64,000 nt of DNA, taken from positions 62,001-126,000 of the forward strand of contig CALIBL010000035.1 of assembly GCA_938045805.1 (NCBI GenBank). The letters run 5' to 3'. The stretch comes from an uncultured Rubripirellula sp. (GTDB taxonomy: Bacteria; Planctomycetota; Planctomycetia; Pirellulales; Pirellulaceae). Below, one piece after another: positions 37,785-46,927 of this stretch (its first letter is position 1; every line of letters starts with the position of its first letter). The notes beneath the pieces were generated by a model. That model did not search any database. It was given only the letters and a program-made list of their open reading frames with translations, and was not told where the DNA came from. A program made the position numbers and the translations under genes.

Positions 37785-37822
37785 CACTGAACGGAAAGAT
37801 CACTGAACGGAAAGATCACTGA
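37785..37822. repeat. 16-bp tandem duplication at a gene end
   Basis: The unit CACTGAACGGAAAGAT occurs at 37785-37800 and 37801-37816, with a partial third copy (CACTGA) at 37817-37822. The stop codon of the triple fusion lies at the junction of the first and second copies, so one copy codes for the last residues (DLSVQ) and the other is non-coding. Confidence 0.9.
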
Positions 37823-40800
37823 ATACCGCATCAGAATTCACCACACGTAGCCCAACCGAGCCACGCACGTAGGTCTGATCGTGATGAACAAGTTGACTCG
37901 TTCCATTCAACCGCACCTCAATACGGTCACCCTGTGCGGCCACTTCAAGACGCTGAAGCTCGCTGGTATCAACTTCGACGCTAGCCCTGTGTATCTCCTG
38001 CCAACGCCTTCCGTCCATCTTCCCTAAAATCAGCAATCCGGTTCTTGGAACGATGCCAGCGAAGTATCCTCGCTGTGCGTCATAACCAACCGAGGCCCCT
38101 GTTGTGCGAAACAGCAACCCCGCATCCCTCGCTTCCTTATCGCCTCGAAAATCGATTGTGACAGTAGCCTCAAAATCATCGGGAACTTGCCCCGTAAAAA
38201 CCACCTTTTCACCTGATCGATAAGTGTTAACGGGATACTCTGGCTGCTTTCCCAAACGGATTTTACCGCCTTCGGCTTGCAACATTTGATGGTGCCCAAA
38301 ATAACGAAACGAATCCATCGAAACGGTGGACGATTCTTCCTTGCTTCCGCTTGGTAAAGTCATGATCGTTCCCGGATCGACAGGAACATCAAACAAAGGA
38401 AAACCACGACGCCCCACTTTCATTGGCTGAGCATAAATAGACCGTCTCCAACCCGGTTCGCGATCGCGTTTTGCATGAAAGACATGCCACCACTGCGTAC
38501 CATCGAGGGACTGAACGAAACAGGAGTGTCCTACCCCATAGGTTGACTCGCTACTCGAAAAAACGGGTTGGGAGCGTTTCTTCCATGACTCGGGTTTTAG
38601 CGGATCATCACCAATCAACTCCAACAGCCCAAGTTTATAAGTTGGCAACCAGGATGCGCCACACGAATAAACAATTGAAAGCCTCTGCCGAGCCCTGAAC
38701 ACTTGTGGTGCTTCATGCAAACCACGCTTGGAATCCATTGGCTCAACCCGCTCCCAAAGGTAATCATCGTTTGCACACAACAGAACACGCCGACCGGACA
38801 ACTTCTCGGGAGACTCCATCGGAGCGATATATAGATACTGGCGATCCGATTCTGCTTCATCCCAACCTGACCACACGGCATAGAGCTGACCACGATGCTC
38901 GAATACCGTCATATCAATCGCCCAAAGATTGGGTGACATACCATCGCTTCCCTCGCCCGTTGCAAAGGGTCCACCAAGTTCATATTCCCCGAGCGGATCG
39001 TCTGTCTTTGCAGTCAAGACATACGCAAGATGATTTTTGTTCTGCCCATTCGACGCAGCGAAATAGATACGCCATTTCCCCCGAACAAAATGAAGCTCAG
39101 GAGCCCAAACTTCTCTGGAGAACGGCCCCTCCTCGGGTGCCCGCCAGACGACAGTTTTCTTACCCATTGATGAAACAGAATCACTCTCGTGGATGGCGAT
39201 GCCCCGGTTACCCTCACTCATGCACCACAGGTAACGAGGATGGTTAGGATCTCGAATCACCCATGGATCAGCGCCTTCCCCGATAGGATTAACAAACTCA
39301 TTCTTGTTTAAAGAACCAACTCTTTCGGCGGGTTCCCATTGCGGGTCTCCCGCGTCGCGAGGCATCCCCGCGTTCCACTCGGTGATCAACCGATGCAATC
39401 GCTCTGCCTCCGCCGGATGCTGCTCTCGCAGGTTATTGATTTCACCCGGATCGCTATTGAGGTTGTACAGCTGCGGTTCACTGCCGTCGTAATTGACAAG
39501 GTATTTCCACTGGCCATCACGGACCGCAAGATCTGGGTTATCTTCATTTGCTGTTCCCGGTCGATCCGGAGGACGTCTCCAAAAGATTGGTGCAACTCGC
39601 CCGCGAGTACTTTTGCCGAGCATGGTATCGAGTACGTTTTCGCCATCCAGATCCATGCCGCCGCTGGGAGCAATCCCTGCGAGACCGTACAAGGATCGAT
39701 TGATATCGAGTGCACACAAAATCGATTTCTCATTGGCCGTTCCAACCACTTTACGATCTACGAGCCCTGGCCCCCAGACAATCAGCGGTGAACGAATCCC
39801 ACCTTCGTAAAGCCAAGTCTTCGCACCCCGTAGCGGATCCGACGAGCCAGCTCCCTCTTCATGACCATTGTCGCTCATCACCAAAATCAAGGTATTTTGC
39901 CGGAGCTCTTCGTCCCGATGAATACGATCAAACAGCACACCCAATTGCTGATCCATGGCATCCAATACAGCATAATAGAGCTCGCGTTTGCTCCCGTTGG
40001 TTTCATCCCGTAACACTTCGGGAGGAAAGAATGGAGAATGCACATCATCAGGCCAAAGATTGATGAAAAATGGTTGGTCCAACGTCTGCGATGAATCAAT
40101 CAATTTGATCGCTTCGTCCACAAAACGAGCAGTAATAACACTACGGTCCTCCCAGTAAATGGGTCCCTTACCGAGGTTCGCGGAACCCAGATCATGCCGC
40201 AGTGGAGCCTTCCCATCGTAGGCATCTTTTAACGGCAGAACCCTCGGCCCCAATCCCTCGAAGTTAGTCAAGCTCCGATCAAACCCGTAAGCTTTAATCA
40301 GCGGCGCATTTCCAACATCACGTTGGCCACCCATATGCCACTTCCCAAAATGACCGGTCGCGTACCCTGACCTCTGCAATTCACGGGCCAGCATTGGTGC
40401 ATCCTTCTTTAACCACTGCTCCATCCCTCTCTCACGATTCGCACGCCGATTACTCAAATAGGAAGTGATGCGATGGCGGTGCGGGTACTGGCCTGTAGAC
40501 AGAGCGACTCGTGAAGGAGAACAAATCGGTGAATTGACGTAAAACTGATTAAAACGATATCCCTCGGTGGCGAGTCGATCGATGTTCTCAGTGACCGTCG
40601 TCTCTCCTCCAAAACACGACAAGTCAGACCAGCCCATGTCATCGATGAAGACGGCAATCACATTTGGCCGATCCCGAGCACCAATCAATCTTGCGTTACC
40701 CAAAACAGCCTTAGAATCACTCGTTTTTTCAAGCCATCGATCGAGTTCTTTTCGAAGCACCGTGAGTCGCTCCGACTGCTCGATATCGCCAGCCCGATTT

Positions 40801-42065
40801 TGACCTTCGTAAGGATCCAATCCAGTGTGGTAAAGTTCTTCCGCGACGCGACTTCGATACCGACTCACTAAACGCTTGGCATCTTCATTCCCTGCCGCTT
40901 CATCGACCCAACTCTGCCAATACCCCTTCTCCGGTTCAGCATGGGTGACATGGCTGCCAAAGAGGAATTCAGGATGAAGGTTGCGAACATATTTCCAACC
41001 GTCTGCCGCCCGAACCGAGCGAATGGGAAACACGTTGAAATCACCATCACCGCTGTGCGTGGTGAAAATATAGTCACGGTGCTGTTGGGTTTGGCCAGTG
41101 AGCACAGGTAAAAAAGAACGGCCATCCAAGGATTTCACAGGCTCTGCACCAGCCACATCCAGCAAAGTCGGTAGGATGTCGATCCAAGATACCATCGCAT
41201 CCGAGCGAGCGCCCTGAGCGACATGGCTCGGCCATGAAACGATCATGGGGGTGCGTATCCCGTCGTCGTAAAGGTTCCACTTTCCGAATGGCCACTGTGC
41301 GCCGTGGTCACTTGTGTGAAGAAAGAACAAGTCGTCGCCTAATTCCTCTCGCGCGACGTCAAAGACATGCCCTAACTCTTCATCCATTCTACCAATGGCC
41401 GCCACATACTTTGCTCTCCACTGCCGAGAGATTTCCGTATCGACGTGATTAGGGGGCACAACAAGTGCGTTGGAATCAATTCCTTCTGCGCCTTCGGGCC
41501 ATGGAACATGTGGCCAGTTGGTTCCAACGAATAAGCATAGCGGCTGTTCAGACTCTCTCTGTTGCAACCATTTCATGGCTTCGCTGACGGCAACATCCTC
41601 GTGATAACCATAGTGCTTAGCAAGATCGAACCCGTACTCAGGTGTCTGCGCATAGTGCCCGACTTTACCAAACGAAACGACCTCGTAACCAAGTCGCTGG
41701 AGGTATTCAGGAAGCTTTGTAATTTCAGTAGAGGGTCGCGAGTGATTCGCTTCGGCGCCCGTTCGAGCCGGATACAGTCCCGTAAGAAGTGCTGCACGAC
41801 TCGGAGCACAAGAAGGTGAGGCAACAAAGGCTTGATTGAAGGTCATCCCCACACCAGCGAGACGCTCCATATTTGGCGTCTTGATATCGGGTGAACCATA
41901 AACCGACGAATCCCGCCACGTGTGATCATCAGACAAAAAGACAACGATATCAGGTGGCACATGTCCAGCGAGCTCACTTGAATTCCCGGTGCAATTGAAT
42001 CCAACCAAGAGAATTAAAGCCATCGTGAAAACGTGCCAACCCTCTGCGTTCAACCTATCAACCAT
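37800..42065 (-). CDS. Sulfatase-sulfatase-GH43-like-lectin fusion
   Basis: About 1421 residues in one open frame. A signal peptide ends near residue 34. Sulfatase 1 (about 40-450) has IVVFLSDDHT and canonical C86-A-P-S-R; sulfatase 2 (about 465-900) has VIAVFIDDMGWSD and C515-S-P-S-R, plus MSDNGHEEGAG and GAKTWLYEGGIRSPLIV. Next comes a glycoside hydrolase of GH43-type (five-bladed propeller, about 920-1230): GADPW with candidate base D933, WAPELHF, AIDMTVF with D1051, and LHEAPQVF with candidate acid E1118. The last 160 residues form a jelly-roll/concanavalin-like domain (LLFRTTGASVGYDAQRGYFAGI...). One exported protein would remove sulfate at two positions and cut a glycosidic bond. TTG at 42086 is an alternative start. 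Confidence 0.88.
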   Translation of the reverse strand: MVDRLNAEGWHVFTMALILLVGFNCTGNSSELAGHVPPDIVVFLSDDHTWRDSSVYGSPDIKTPNMERLAGVGMTFNQAFVASPSCAPSRAALLTGLYPARTGAEANHSRPSTEITKLPEYLQRLGYEVVSFGKVGHYAQTPEYGFDLAKHYGYHEDVAVSEAMKWLQQRESEQPLCLFVGTNWPHVPWPEGAEGIDSNALVVPPNHVDTEISRQWRAKYVAAIGRMDEELGHVFDVAREELGDDLFFLHTSDHGAQWPFGKWNLYDDGIRTPMIVSWPSHVAQGARSDAMVSWIDILPTLLDVAGAEPVKSLDGRSFLPVLTGQTQQHRDYIFTTHSGDGDFNVFPIRSVRAADGWKYVRNLHPEFLFGSHVTHAEPEKGYWQSWVDEAAGNEDAKRLVSRYRSRVAEELYHTGLDPYEGQNRAGDIEQSERLTVLRKELDRWLEKTSDSKAVLGNARLIGARDRPNVIAVFIDDMGWSDLSCFGGETTVTENIDRLATEGYRFNQFYVNSPICSPSRVALSTGQYPHRHRITSYLSNRRANRERGMEQWLKKDAPMLARELQRSGYATGHFGKWHMGGQRDVGNAPLIKAYGFDRSLTNFEGLGPRVLPLKDAYDGKAPLRHDLGSANLGKGPIYWEDRSVITARFVDEAIKLIDSSQTLDQPFFINLWPDDVHSPFFPPEVLRDETNGSKRELYYAVLDAMDQQLGVLFDRIHRDEELRQNTLILVMSDNGHEEGAGSSDPLRGAKTWLYEGGIRSPLIVWGPGLVDRKVVGTANEKSILCALDINRSLYGLAGIAPSGGMDLDGENVLDTMLGKSTRGRVAPIFWRRPPDRPGTANEDNPDLAVRDGQWKYLVNYDGSEPQLYNLNSDPGEINNLREQHPAEAERLHRLITEWNAGMPRDAGDPQWEPAERVGSLNKNEFVNPIGEGADPWVIRDPNHPRYLWCMSEGNRGIAIHESDSVSSMGKKTVVWRAPEEGPFSREVWAPELHFVRGKWRIYFAASNGQNKNHLAYVLTAKTDDPLGEYELGGPFATGEGSDGMSPNLWAIDMTVFEHRGQLYAVWSGWDEAESDRQYLYIAPMESPEKLSGRRVLLCANDDYLWERVEPMDSKRGLHEAPQVFRARQRLSIVYSCGASWLPTYKLGLLELIGDDPLKPESWKKRSQPVFSSSESTYGVGHSCFVQSLDGTQWWHVFHAKRDREPGWRRSIYAQPMKVGRRGFPLFDVPVDPGTIMTLPSGSKEESSTVSMDSFRYFGHHQMLQAEGGKIRLGKQPEYPVNTYRSGEKVVFTGQVPDDFEATVTIDFRGDKEARDAGLLFRTTGASVGYDAQRGYFAGIVPRTGLLILGKMDGRRWQEIHRASVEVDTSELQRLEVAAQGDRIEVRLNGTSQLVHHDQTYVRGSVGLRVVNSDAVFSDLSVQ

Positions 42066-42258
42066 CAACTTTTCCCGTGAATCCAATAACTCGCAACCAA
42101 CGCACCAACATTAGAGAGCACCATCACCGCAGGCTAGGCGCGTGCAGATCGCTTAAAACAAATGCGCAGACAAAAACCTCGATCGAACACTACTAAGCCG
42201 CCGAAGATCTTACCGCGTTTTAACCTCAAGAACCGTGACGATGGAAGCAATCAAAAAA

Positions 42259-43605
42259 TCAGTCCAAATCGACCTCGAATGTCGCTCCCTTTCTGTTAAC
42301 GGGGCGATCCTTCCAGACTTCGCCGTCAGGATAAGCATGTTGAGCTAAGAAGTCTTCCTTGAACTCAAGCCCCCAACCGTAGGCAACCGGTGCATCATAG
42401 TGCCCCTCGGAAACACTCACGGGCTGATGGACTGAATCTTGCAGAAAATCGATGTACTCAACCAACTGAGTATCCGAATGACCGGATACAGCAATTTGAT
42501 CCCACATTCCATAATGCTGAATCATGTTGCAAAGCGCTATCCCACCACCGTGAGGGCAGACCGGGACACCGTACTTGGCAGCCATCAAAATGATCGCCAT
42601 GACATCGTTGACCCCAGCGACTCGAACCGCATCAATCTGACAATATTTAATCGCTTTGCTTTTCAAAAGCTGTTTAAAAATCACCGGAGAAGCGGCCTGC
42701 TCACCACAAGCAAAATCAAACTCAGATGATTCAAATCGATTCGATAGCTGGAGGTAACCCAGAACGTCGTCTCGGGCGATCGGCTCTTCGACCCACTTCA
42801 AATCGAATCCATCGTAGTGGGAGAGGTGCTCTTCGGCCTCGTCAATACTCCAGTATTGATTCGCATCCACCATCAAATTGCATTCCGAACCGATGGAGGA
42901 TCGCATGAAACGCAAACGCTGCAAATCATGCTGTAAATCACGCCCCACTTTCAATTTAAAAGAATCGAAACCTTGCTGACGTAATCTTTGAATCGTTTCC
43001 AAAATCTGCTCATCAGATAAGCCAAGCCAACCGGCAGTACAGTACGCCTTTGGACCGCGCTTCAACATTTCGCTTTCGCGTAATTCAATCGCGGAACGTC
43101 GCGAGGACAGGATCTCCAACGCTTCTTCCGGTGTCAAAGCATCTCGAATATTGCGCCAATCAATGCAGTTAACGATCAACTCAGGCTCGAGGTCGACCAG
43201 TAATTTCCAAAGCGGCTTCTCCAGTGACTTCGCCCATAGATCCCACATTGCATTGAGGATCGCACCAGCAGCCATCCGAAAAACACCATCATGCAGCCAT
43301 CGCAACTGATGATGATCAATAAGCCTTCGATATAGCTTGCCCGGCGAAGAAGTAAAATCTTCCAGATAGCTTCCCACGACCAATTGGCACAGGTCGTCGA
43401 TACCATGACAAAGCCAGTCGGTACCCGCCCCAACGGTGAAGACGATGGAAACGCCCGTCAGACCCGAGTCTGTCTCGAGGTGCAGAACAGCCGATGAATA
43501 ATCAGGTTCTTTGTGGAAGGGGTCTGAGCCGAGCATCTGGTCCGAGGTTGGGACTCGAAGATCGAGTACTTTGGCGGATATTATTTTGACCGAAGAATGA
43601 ACCAT
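42259..43605 (-). CDS. L-fuconate dehydratase-like enolase-superfamily protein
   Basis: 448 residues, matching L-fuconate dehydratase (mandelate-racemase subgroup). Active-site residues all present: K217-x-K219 in FKLKV, metal ligands D247 (VDAN), E273/E274 (VEEP) and E302 (GEQ), and the D325 plus H352 dyad (QIDAVRVAG...PHGGGI). The N-terminal capping domain carries the long insert typical of this family (RAG-type mouth region about 60-125). Family knowledge: the enzyme converts L-fuconate to 2-keto-3-deoxy-L-fuconate with Mg2+; related sugar acids are possible substrates. No signal peptide, so cytoplasmic. It heads the minus-strand run leading to the sulfatase-GH43 fusion, supporting a fucose-rich sulfated glycan as target. 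Confidence 0.85.
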   Translation of the reverse strand: MVHSSVKIISAKVLDLRVPTSDQMLGSDPFHKEPDYSSAVLHLETDSGLTGVSIVFTVGAGTDWLCHGIDDLCQLVVGSYLEDFTSSPGKLYRRLIDHHQLRWLHDGVFRMAAGAILNAMWDLWAKSLEKPLWKLLVDLEPELIVNCIDWRNIRDALTPEEALEILSSRRSAIELRESEMLKRGPKAYCTAGWLGLSDEQILETIQRLRQQGFDSFKLKVGRDLQHDLQRLRFMRSSIGSECNLMVDANQYWSIDEAEEHLSHYDGFDLKWVEEPIARDDVLGYLQLSNRFESSEFDFACGEQAASPVIFKQLLKSKAIKYCQIDAVRVAGVNDVMAIILMAAKYGVPVCPHGGGIALCNMIQHYGMWDQIAVSGHSDTQLVEYIDFLQDSVHQPVSVSEGHYDAPVAYGWGLEFKEDFLAQHAYPDGEVWKDRPVNRKGATFEVDLD

Positions 43606-44073
43606 CTAGCAAAAAAACCTTAACAAACGAAACCGTTAAACACTGGCCACCATACGTCAATCGATGCTAACGGAACATCAATTTAATCTGATTAAGGATC
43701 GGCTTTGCTCGAATTTACAGCAGAAAGGTATCGTAACTTCGAGCGCTAAATCCAAGCCGTCCGGTAACTAATGCAATGAGATGTGGGCCAACGATTGTGC
43801 AATATGCAATATGTTGTGAGAAACCCGAAATGCAATCGTAACTTTCTTTCACTTCTTGCCAATCAGACCTTTGTACGAATCAGGGATAATGATAACAGAA
43901 ACCACTCTGACAGACGCCGCGACCAATAATCACTGAGAGTTTATCAACAAAGGTGACCATGCACGAAAGTTGCAAAAAGGTGCTAGACTGACCCACGGTG
44001 GAAGGACTTCCAGAATCCACCGTCAATCGAACCATCTTGAGCCGTTTATCTAGATCAGCCGAAAGCATCATTC
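43606..44073. other. Divergent intergenic region
   Basis: About 470 bases between the minus-strand dehydratase and the plus-strand glycosyltransferase. An 8-bp tandem (GCAATATG) lies at 43799-43814. No RNA gene, terminator or confident operator was recognised; promoters for both flanking genes should be here. Confidence 0.4.
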
Positions 44074-45213
44074 ATGCAAATCGCCTACGAAGGATTGATC
44101 TACGAGATGATGCCGATGGGTGGAATTGCTCGGTACTTCGAAGAACTCATCACGCACCTCCCCGAAGACTGCAATCCCCACTTGTTGATACCGGAAACTT
44201 TGAGAGTCAAAGCCACTCATCCCAACCTTAAAACACACTACGCCAAAGTTAAACCGCCGTTTCAATCGGCGTTCACCAAGAAGCTACTGGCTCGCTACTG
44301 GAGAAAGTCCCGGTGGGGAAAAATCGAGGCGTCCTTTGCTGGCATCTCAGCAGATGTACGACACTGGACTTACTACTGCGGCCTCTGCCAACGTCCCATC
44401 CCACGCAGCCAAATCCCAAACGTGATTACAGTCTACGATTTTATTGCTGAGCACCATCCTGAAATCGACCCACGAGGAAAACATCGACAATGGCTTCAGC
44501 AAGCGACCACCGTTGCGGACCACGTCATTTGTATTTCAGAAACGACGCACAACGAGCTCTGCAATCGGTATCCCAGTGCGGCCGAGAAAACCTCCATTAT
44601 TCCCTTGGGAAATTCGTTCAAGGAAATTGAATCTGCAGAATTACCCAAACAACTTCGAAACCAAGACTACCTTCTTTTTGTTGGACGAAGAAACGAATAC
44701 AAGAACTTCAGCGTGCTGTGGAAAGCATGGAAAACCGTCAAGACACTGTATCCGGGACTGTTACTCGCAGCAGCGGGGCCTCCCGTCAGCGACCGTGAAT
44801 GCCAAACATTGGCCATTTCGAGAGATGAATCAGGCTTTGTGCCGCTTGGCCCCGTGTCCGACGGCACGCTCAAAACCCTCTACGCTAAAAGCAAGGCATT
44901 CGTGTTCCCCTCACGGATGGAGGGATTTGGTCTCCCTGCCCTTGAAGCAATGGAATCGGGCAGTATCGTCCTCGCTTCGGACTGTGCAGCATTGAAAGAA
45001 GTTTGCGGTGACGCGGCCCGTTACTTTCACCCTGATGACGAAACTCGCCTTGCAGAATTGATTGACTGGGTGATGAATCTGCCCGTAACGGAGCGTCTGA
45101 CCGCGATGCAACTAGGAAAACGTCGTGCGAGCTCGTTCTCCTGGGAGCAAGTTGCAAAAAAAACCACTCAGGTCTATCAAACCGTAATCGCAAATCATAG
45201 CGGCACAGCGTAA
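44074..45213 (+). CDS. GT4-type glycosyltransferase
   Basis: 379 residues, GT-B fold. The N-terminal half has GGIARYFEEL, characteristic of glycosyltransferase family 4. The C-terminal donor-binding half shows LLFVGRRNEYKNFSVLWKAW, FVPLGPVSDGTLKTLYAKSKAFVFPSRMEGFGLPALEAMESGSIVLASDCAALKEVCGDAARYFHPDD, with the conserved E-G-F-G-L-P-A-L-E signature. Members transfer a sugar from a nucleotide donor during polysaccharide or glycolipid synthesis; the sugar is not predictable. It is cytoplasmic or membrane-peripheral and sits 110 bases before a sulfatase on the same strand, in a locus otherwise devoted to breakdown, so its function there is unclear. Confidence 0.88.
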   Translation: MQIAYEGLIYEMMPMGGIARYFEELITHLPEDCNPHLLIPETLRVKATHPNLKTHYAKVKPPFQSAFTKKLLARYWRKSRWGKIEASFAGISADVRHWTYYCGLCQRPIPRSQIPNVITVYDFIAEHHPEIDPRGKHRQWLQQATTVADHVICISETTHNELCNRYPSAAEKTSIIPLGNSFKEIESAELPKQLRNQDYLLFVGRRNEYKNFSVLWKAWKTVKTLYPGLLLAAAGPPVSDRECQTLAISRDESGFVPLGPVSDGTLKTLYAKSKAFVFPSRMEGFGLPALEAMESGSIVLASDCAALKEVCGDAARYFHPDDETRLAELIDWVMNLPVTERLTAMQLGKRRASSFSWEQVAKKTTQVYQTVIANHSGTA

Positions 45214-45323
45214 AGCGACGCGCCGGCCCCAACACCAAATCGAAACGAGCCAACGCTGCCCTACTCCGTTTAGCTGAAACTCACATCAACGACACTTAAC
45301 CCACGAAGTAAAGAATCGACGTT

Positions 45324-46817
45324 ATGCCCCCTGATTTTGTCCGAATAATCTCAATCGCCCTCTTGCTTCTTTCCACCTCTGCTTGCCCCTGCCGCGGCGA
45401 AGATAACGTCACCAGCAAAGCTCGACCGAACATTGTGTGGATCGTGGTTGATGACATGTCGTGTCACTTCGGATATCAGGGTGAGCCACTTGCTCAAACA
45501 CCGAACGTGGATCGACTTGCAAGAGAAGGGACCGTTTTCACTTCTGCCTACGCTACTGCACCCGTCTGCTCCACTTTCCGCTCTGCAATGATTACGGGCA
45601 TGTACCAGACTAGCATTGGAGCACATCATCACCGCAGCGGACGTGGTAGGTTGAGTATTGAACTTCCACAGGGCATCCAAACCGTCCCTGAGATCTTCAA
45701 ACAAAATGGGTATTACACCTGTATCGCCGACGCACGCACTGAGAAAAAAGGAAAGCAGGATTACAACTTCAGCTACGATCAGAACGGGCTTTACGATGGA
45801 ATCGATTATCGAGACCGCGAGAAGGGACAGCCTTTCTTTGCTCAATACCACCTTCGCGGTGGAAAGCTCCGAAACGTTGAGAGCTGGTACCAAGAAGTAA
45901 CCAACAGGCTGCAAGGTGAGGTGGTAGACAGGAACCAAGTCAAACTCCCACCCTATTACCCTGATCATCCGGTGATCATCGAAGACTGGGCACAATACCT
46001 TGATGCGGTGAATTACACCGACATCGAAGTTGGACGCATCATCGAACGCCTTGACGGTGACGGATTACTCAACAACACCGTGGTCTTTTTCCTCACGGAC
46101 CACGGGATCAGCCACGCAAGGGGAAAACAATTCCTCTACGAAGAAGGAATACACATTCCATTGATCATGTGGTCGCCGCAGCAACTGGGAAAACCTCAAA
46201 GACGTGATGACTTTGTGGCTCATATTGATCTCGCGGCTACGTCACTCCAGCTTGCGGGGATCGAGCTCCCTGAATGGATGGAGGGGCGATCGTTCTTGAA
46301 CCAATCGAATGAGCGAAGATTCGTGATCTCGGCGCGTGATCGTTGTGATGAAACGGTCGATAGAATTCGAAGTGTTCGCATGGGTGACTGGAAATACATC
46401 CACAACACCTACCCGGATCGACCTTATCTTCAGCCCAGTAATTACAAAGACTCGAAGCCATTCATGCCAATCCTCCGGGAATTACATAAATCAGGAAAAC
46501 TCAATGAAGCGCAGACACTGCAGATGCGAAATACGCGTCCGCAAGAAGAGCTCTACCACCTACCGACAGACCCTTGGGAACTCAACAATCTTGCCGCTCA
46601 GCCTGACCACATCGAGACCCTTGCGAAACTCAGAACAATCCTCAACCAATGGGAAAAAAACACCAATGATCAAGGCCAAACACCGGAGAGCGAAGCGATG
46701 TACGACAGCGACATGAACTTCGTACTCAAGAAACTGAAGACGAAGAACCCAGAAGCTTTTCGTCAGTACCAAGAAAACATTAGCCTGATGAAGCGTTGGC
46801 AACGCCAAGGGAAATAA
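45324..46817 (+). CDS. Exported sulfatase with atypical CSTFR active site (second copy)
   Basis: 497 residues; signal peptide about 1-25 ([20 protein letters not shown]...). The metal-binding segment is [13 protein letters not shown] (34-46), and the presumed formylglycine site is C82-S-T-F-R86 within [29 protein letters not shown]. The [19 protein letters not shown] block and [31 protein letters not shown] at the C-terminal part follow. It is clearly a paralogue of the sulfatase at 956, from which it differs mainly by a shorter N-domain. The Thr in place of Pro/Ala at the third motif position is conserved in both. It precedes the double esterase gene by 110 bases on the same strand. Substrate unknown. 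Confidence 0.87.
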   Translation: MPPDFVRIISIALLLLSTSACPCRGEDNVTSKARPNIVWIVVDDMSCHFGYQGEPLAQTPNVDRLAREGTVFTSAYATAPVCSTFRSAMITGMYQTSIGAHHHRSGRGRLSIELPQGIQTVPEIFKQNGYYTCIADARTEKKGKQDYNFSYDQNGLYDGIDYRDREKGQPFFAQYHLRGGKLRNVESWYQEVTNRLQGEVVDRNQVKLPPYYPDHPVIIEDWAQYLDAVNYTDIEVGRIIERLDGDGLLNNTVVFFLTDHGISHARGKQFLYEEGIHIPLIMWSPQQLGKPQRRDDFVAHIDLAATSLQLAGIELPEWMEGRSFLNQSNERRFVISARDRCDETVDRIRSVRMGDWKYIHNTYPDRPYLQPSNYKDSKPFMPILRELHKSGKLNEAQTLQMRNTRPQEELYHLPTDPWELNNLAAQPDHIETLAKLRTILNQWEKNTNDQGQTPESEAMYDSDMNFVLKKLKTKNPEAFRQYQENISLMKRWQRQGK

Positions 46818-46927
46818 GGAGTAACACCGCACACTTCCCGATACGGCAAATGCTTATAATCCCTCACCGCTTAAAAACGCACTTTTATTCCAGCTATCAG
46901 TTAGCCCCACATATGACACAATATTGC

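Noticed and set aside
37800..42065. Triple fusion as an assembly error joining separate genes
   Set aside because: The frame is continuous with no stop, all three parts share the same strand and plausible linkers; no internal start with signal peptide was seen. It cannot be fully excluded without reads.
43799..43814. 8-bp GCAATATG tandem in the divergent region as an operator
   Set aside because: Too short and without symmetry or a matching regulator gene; could be chance.
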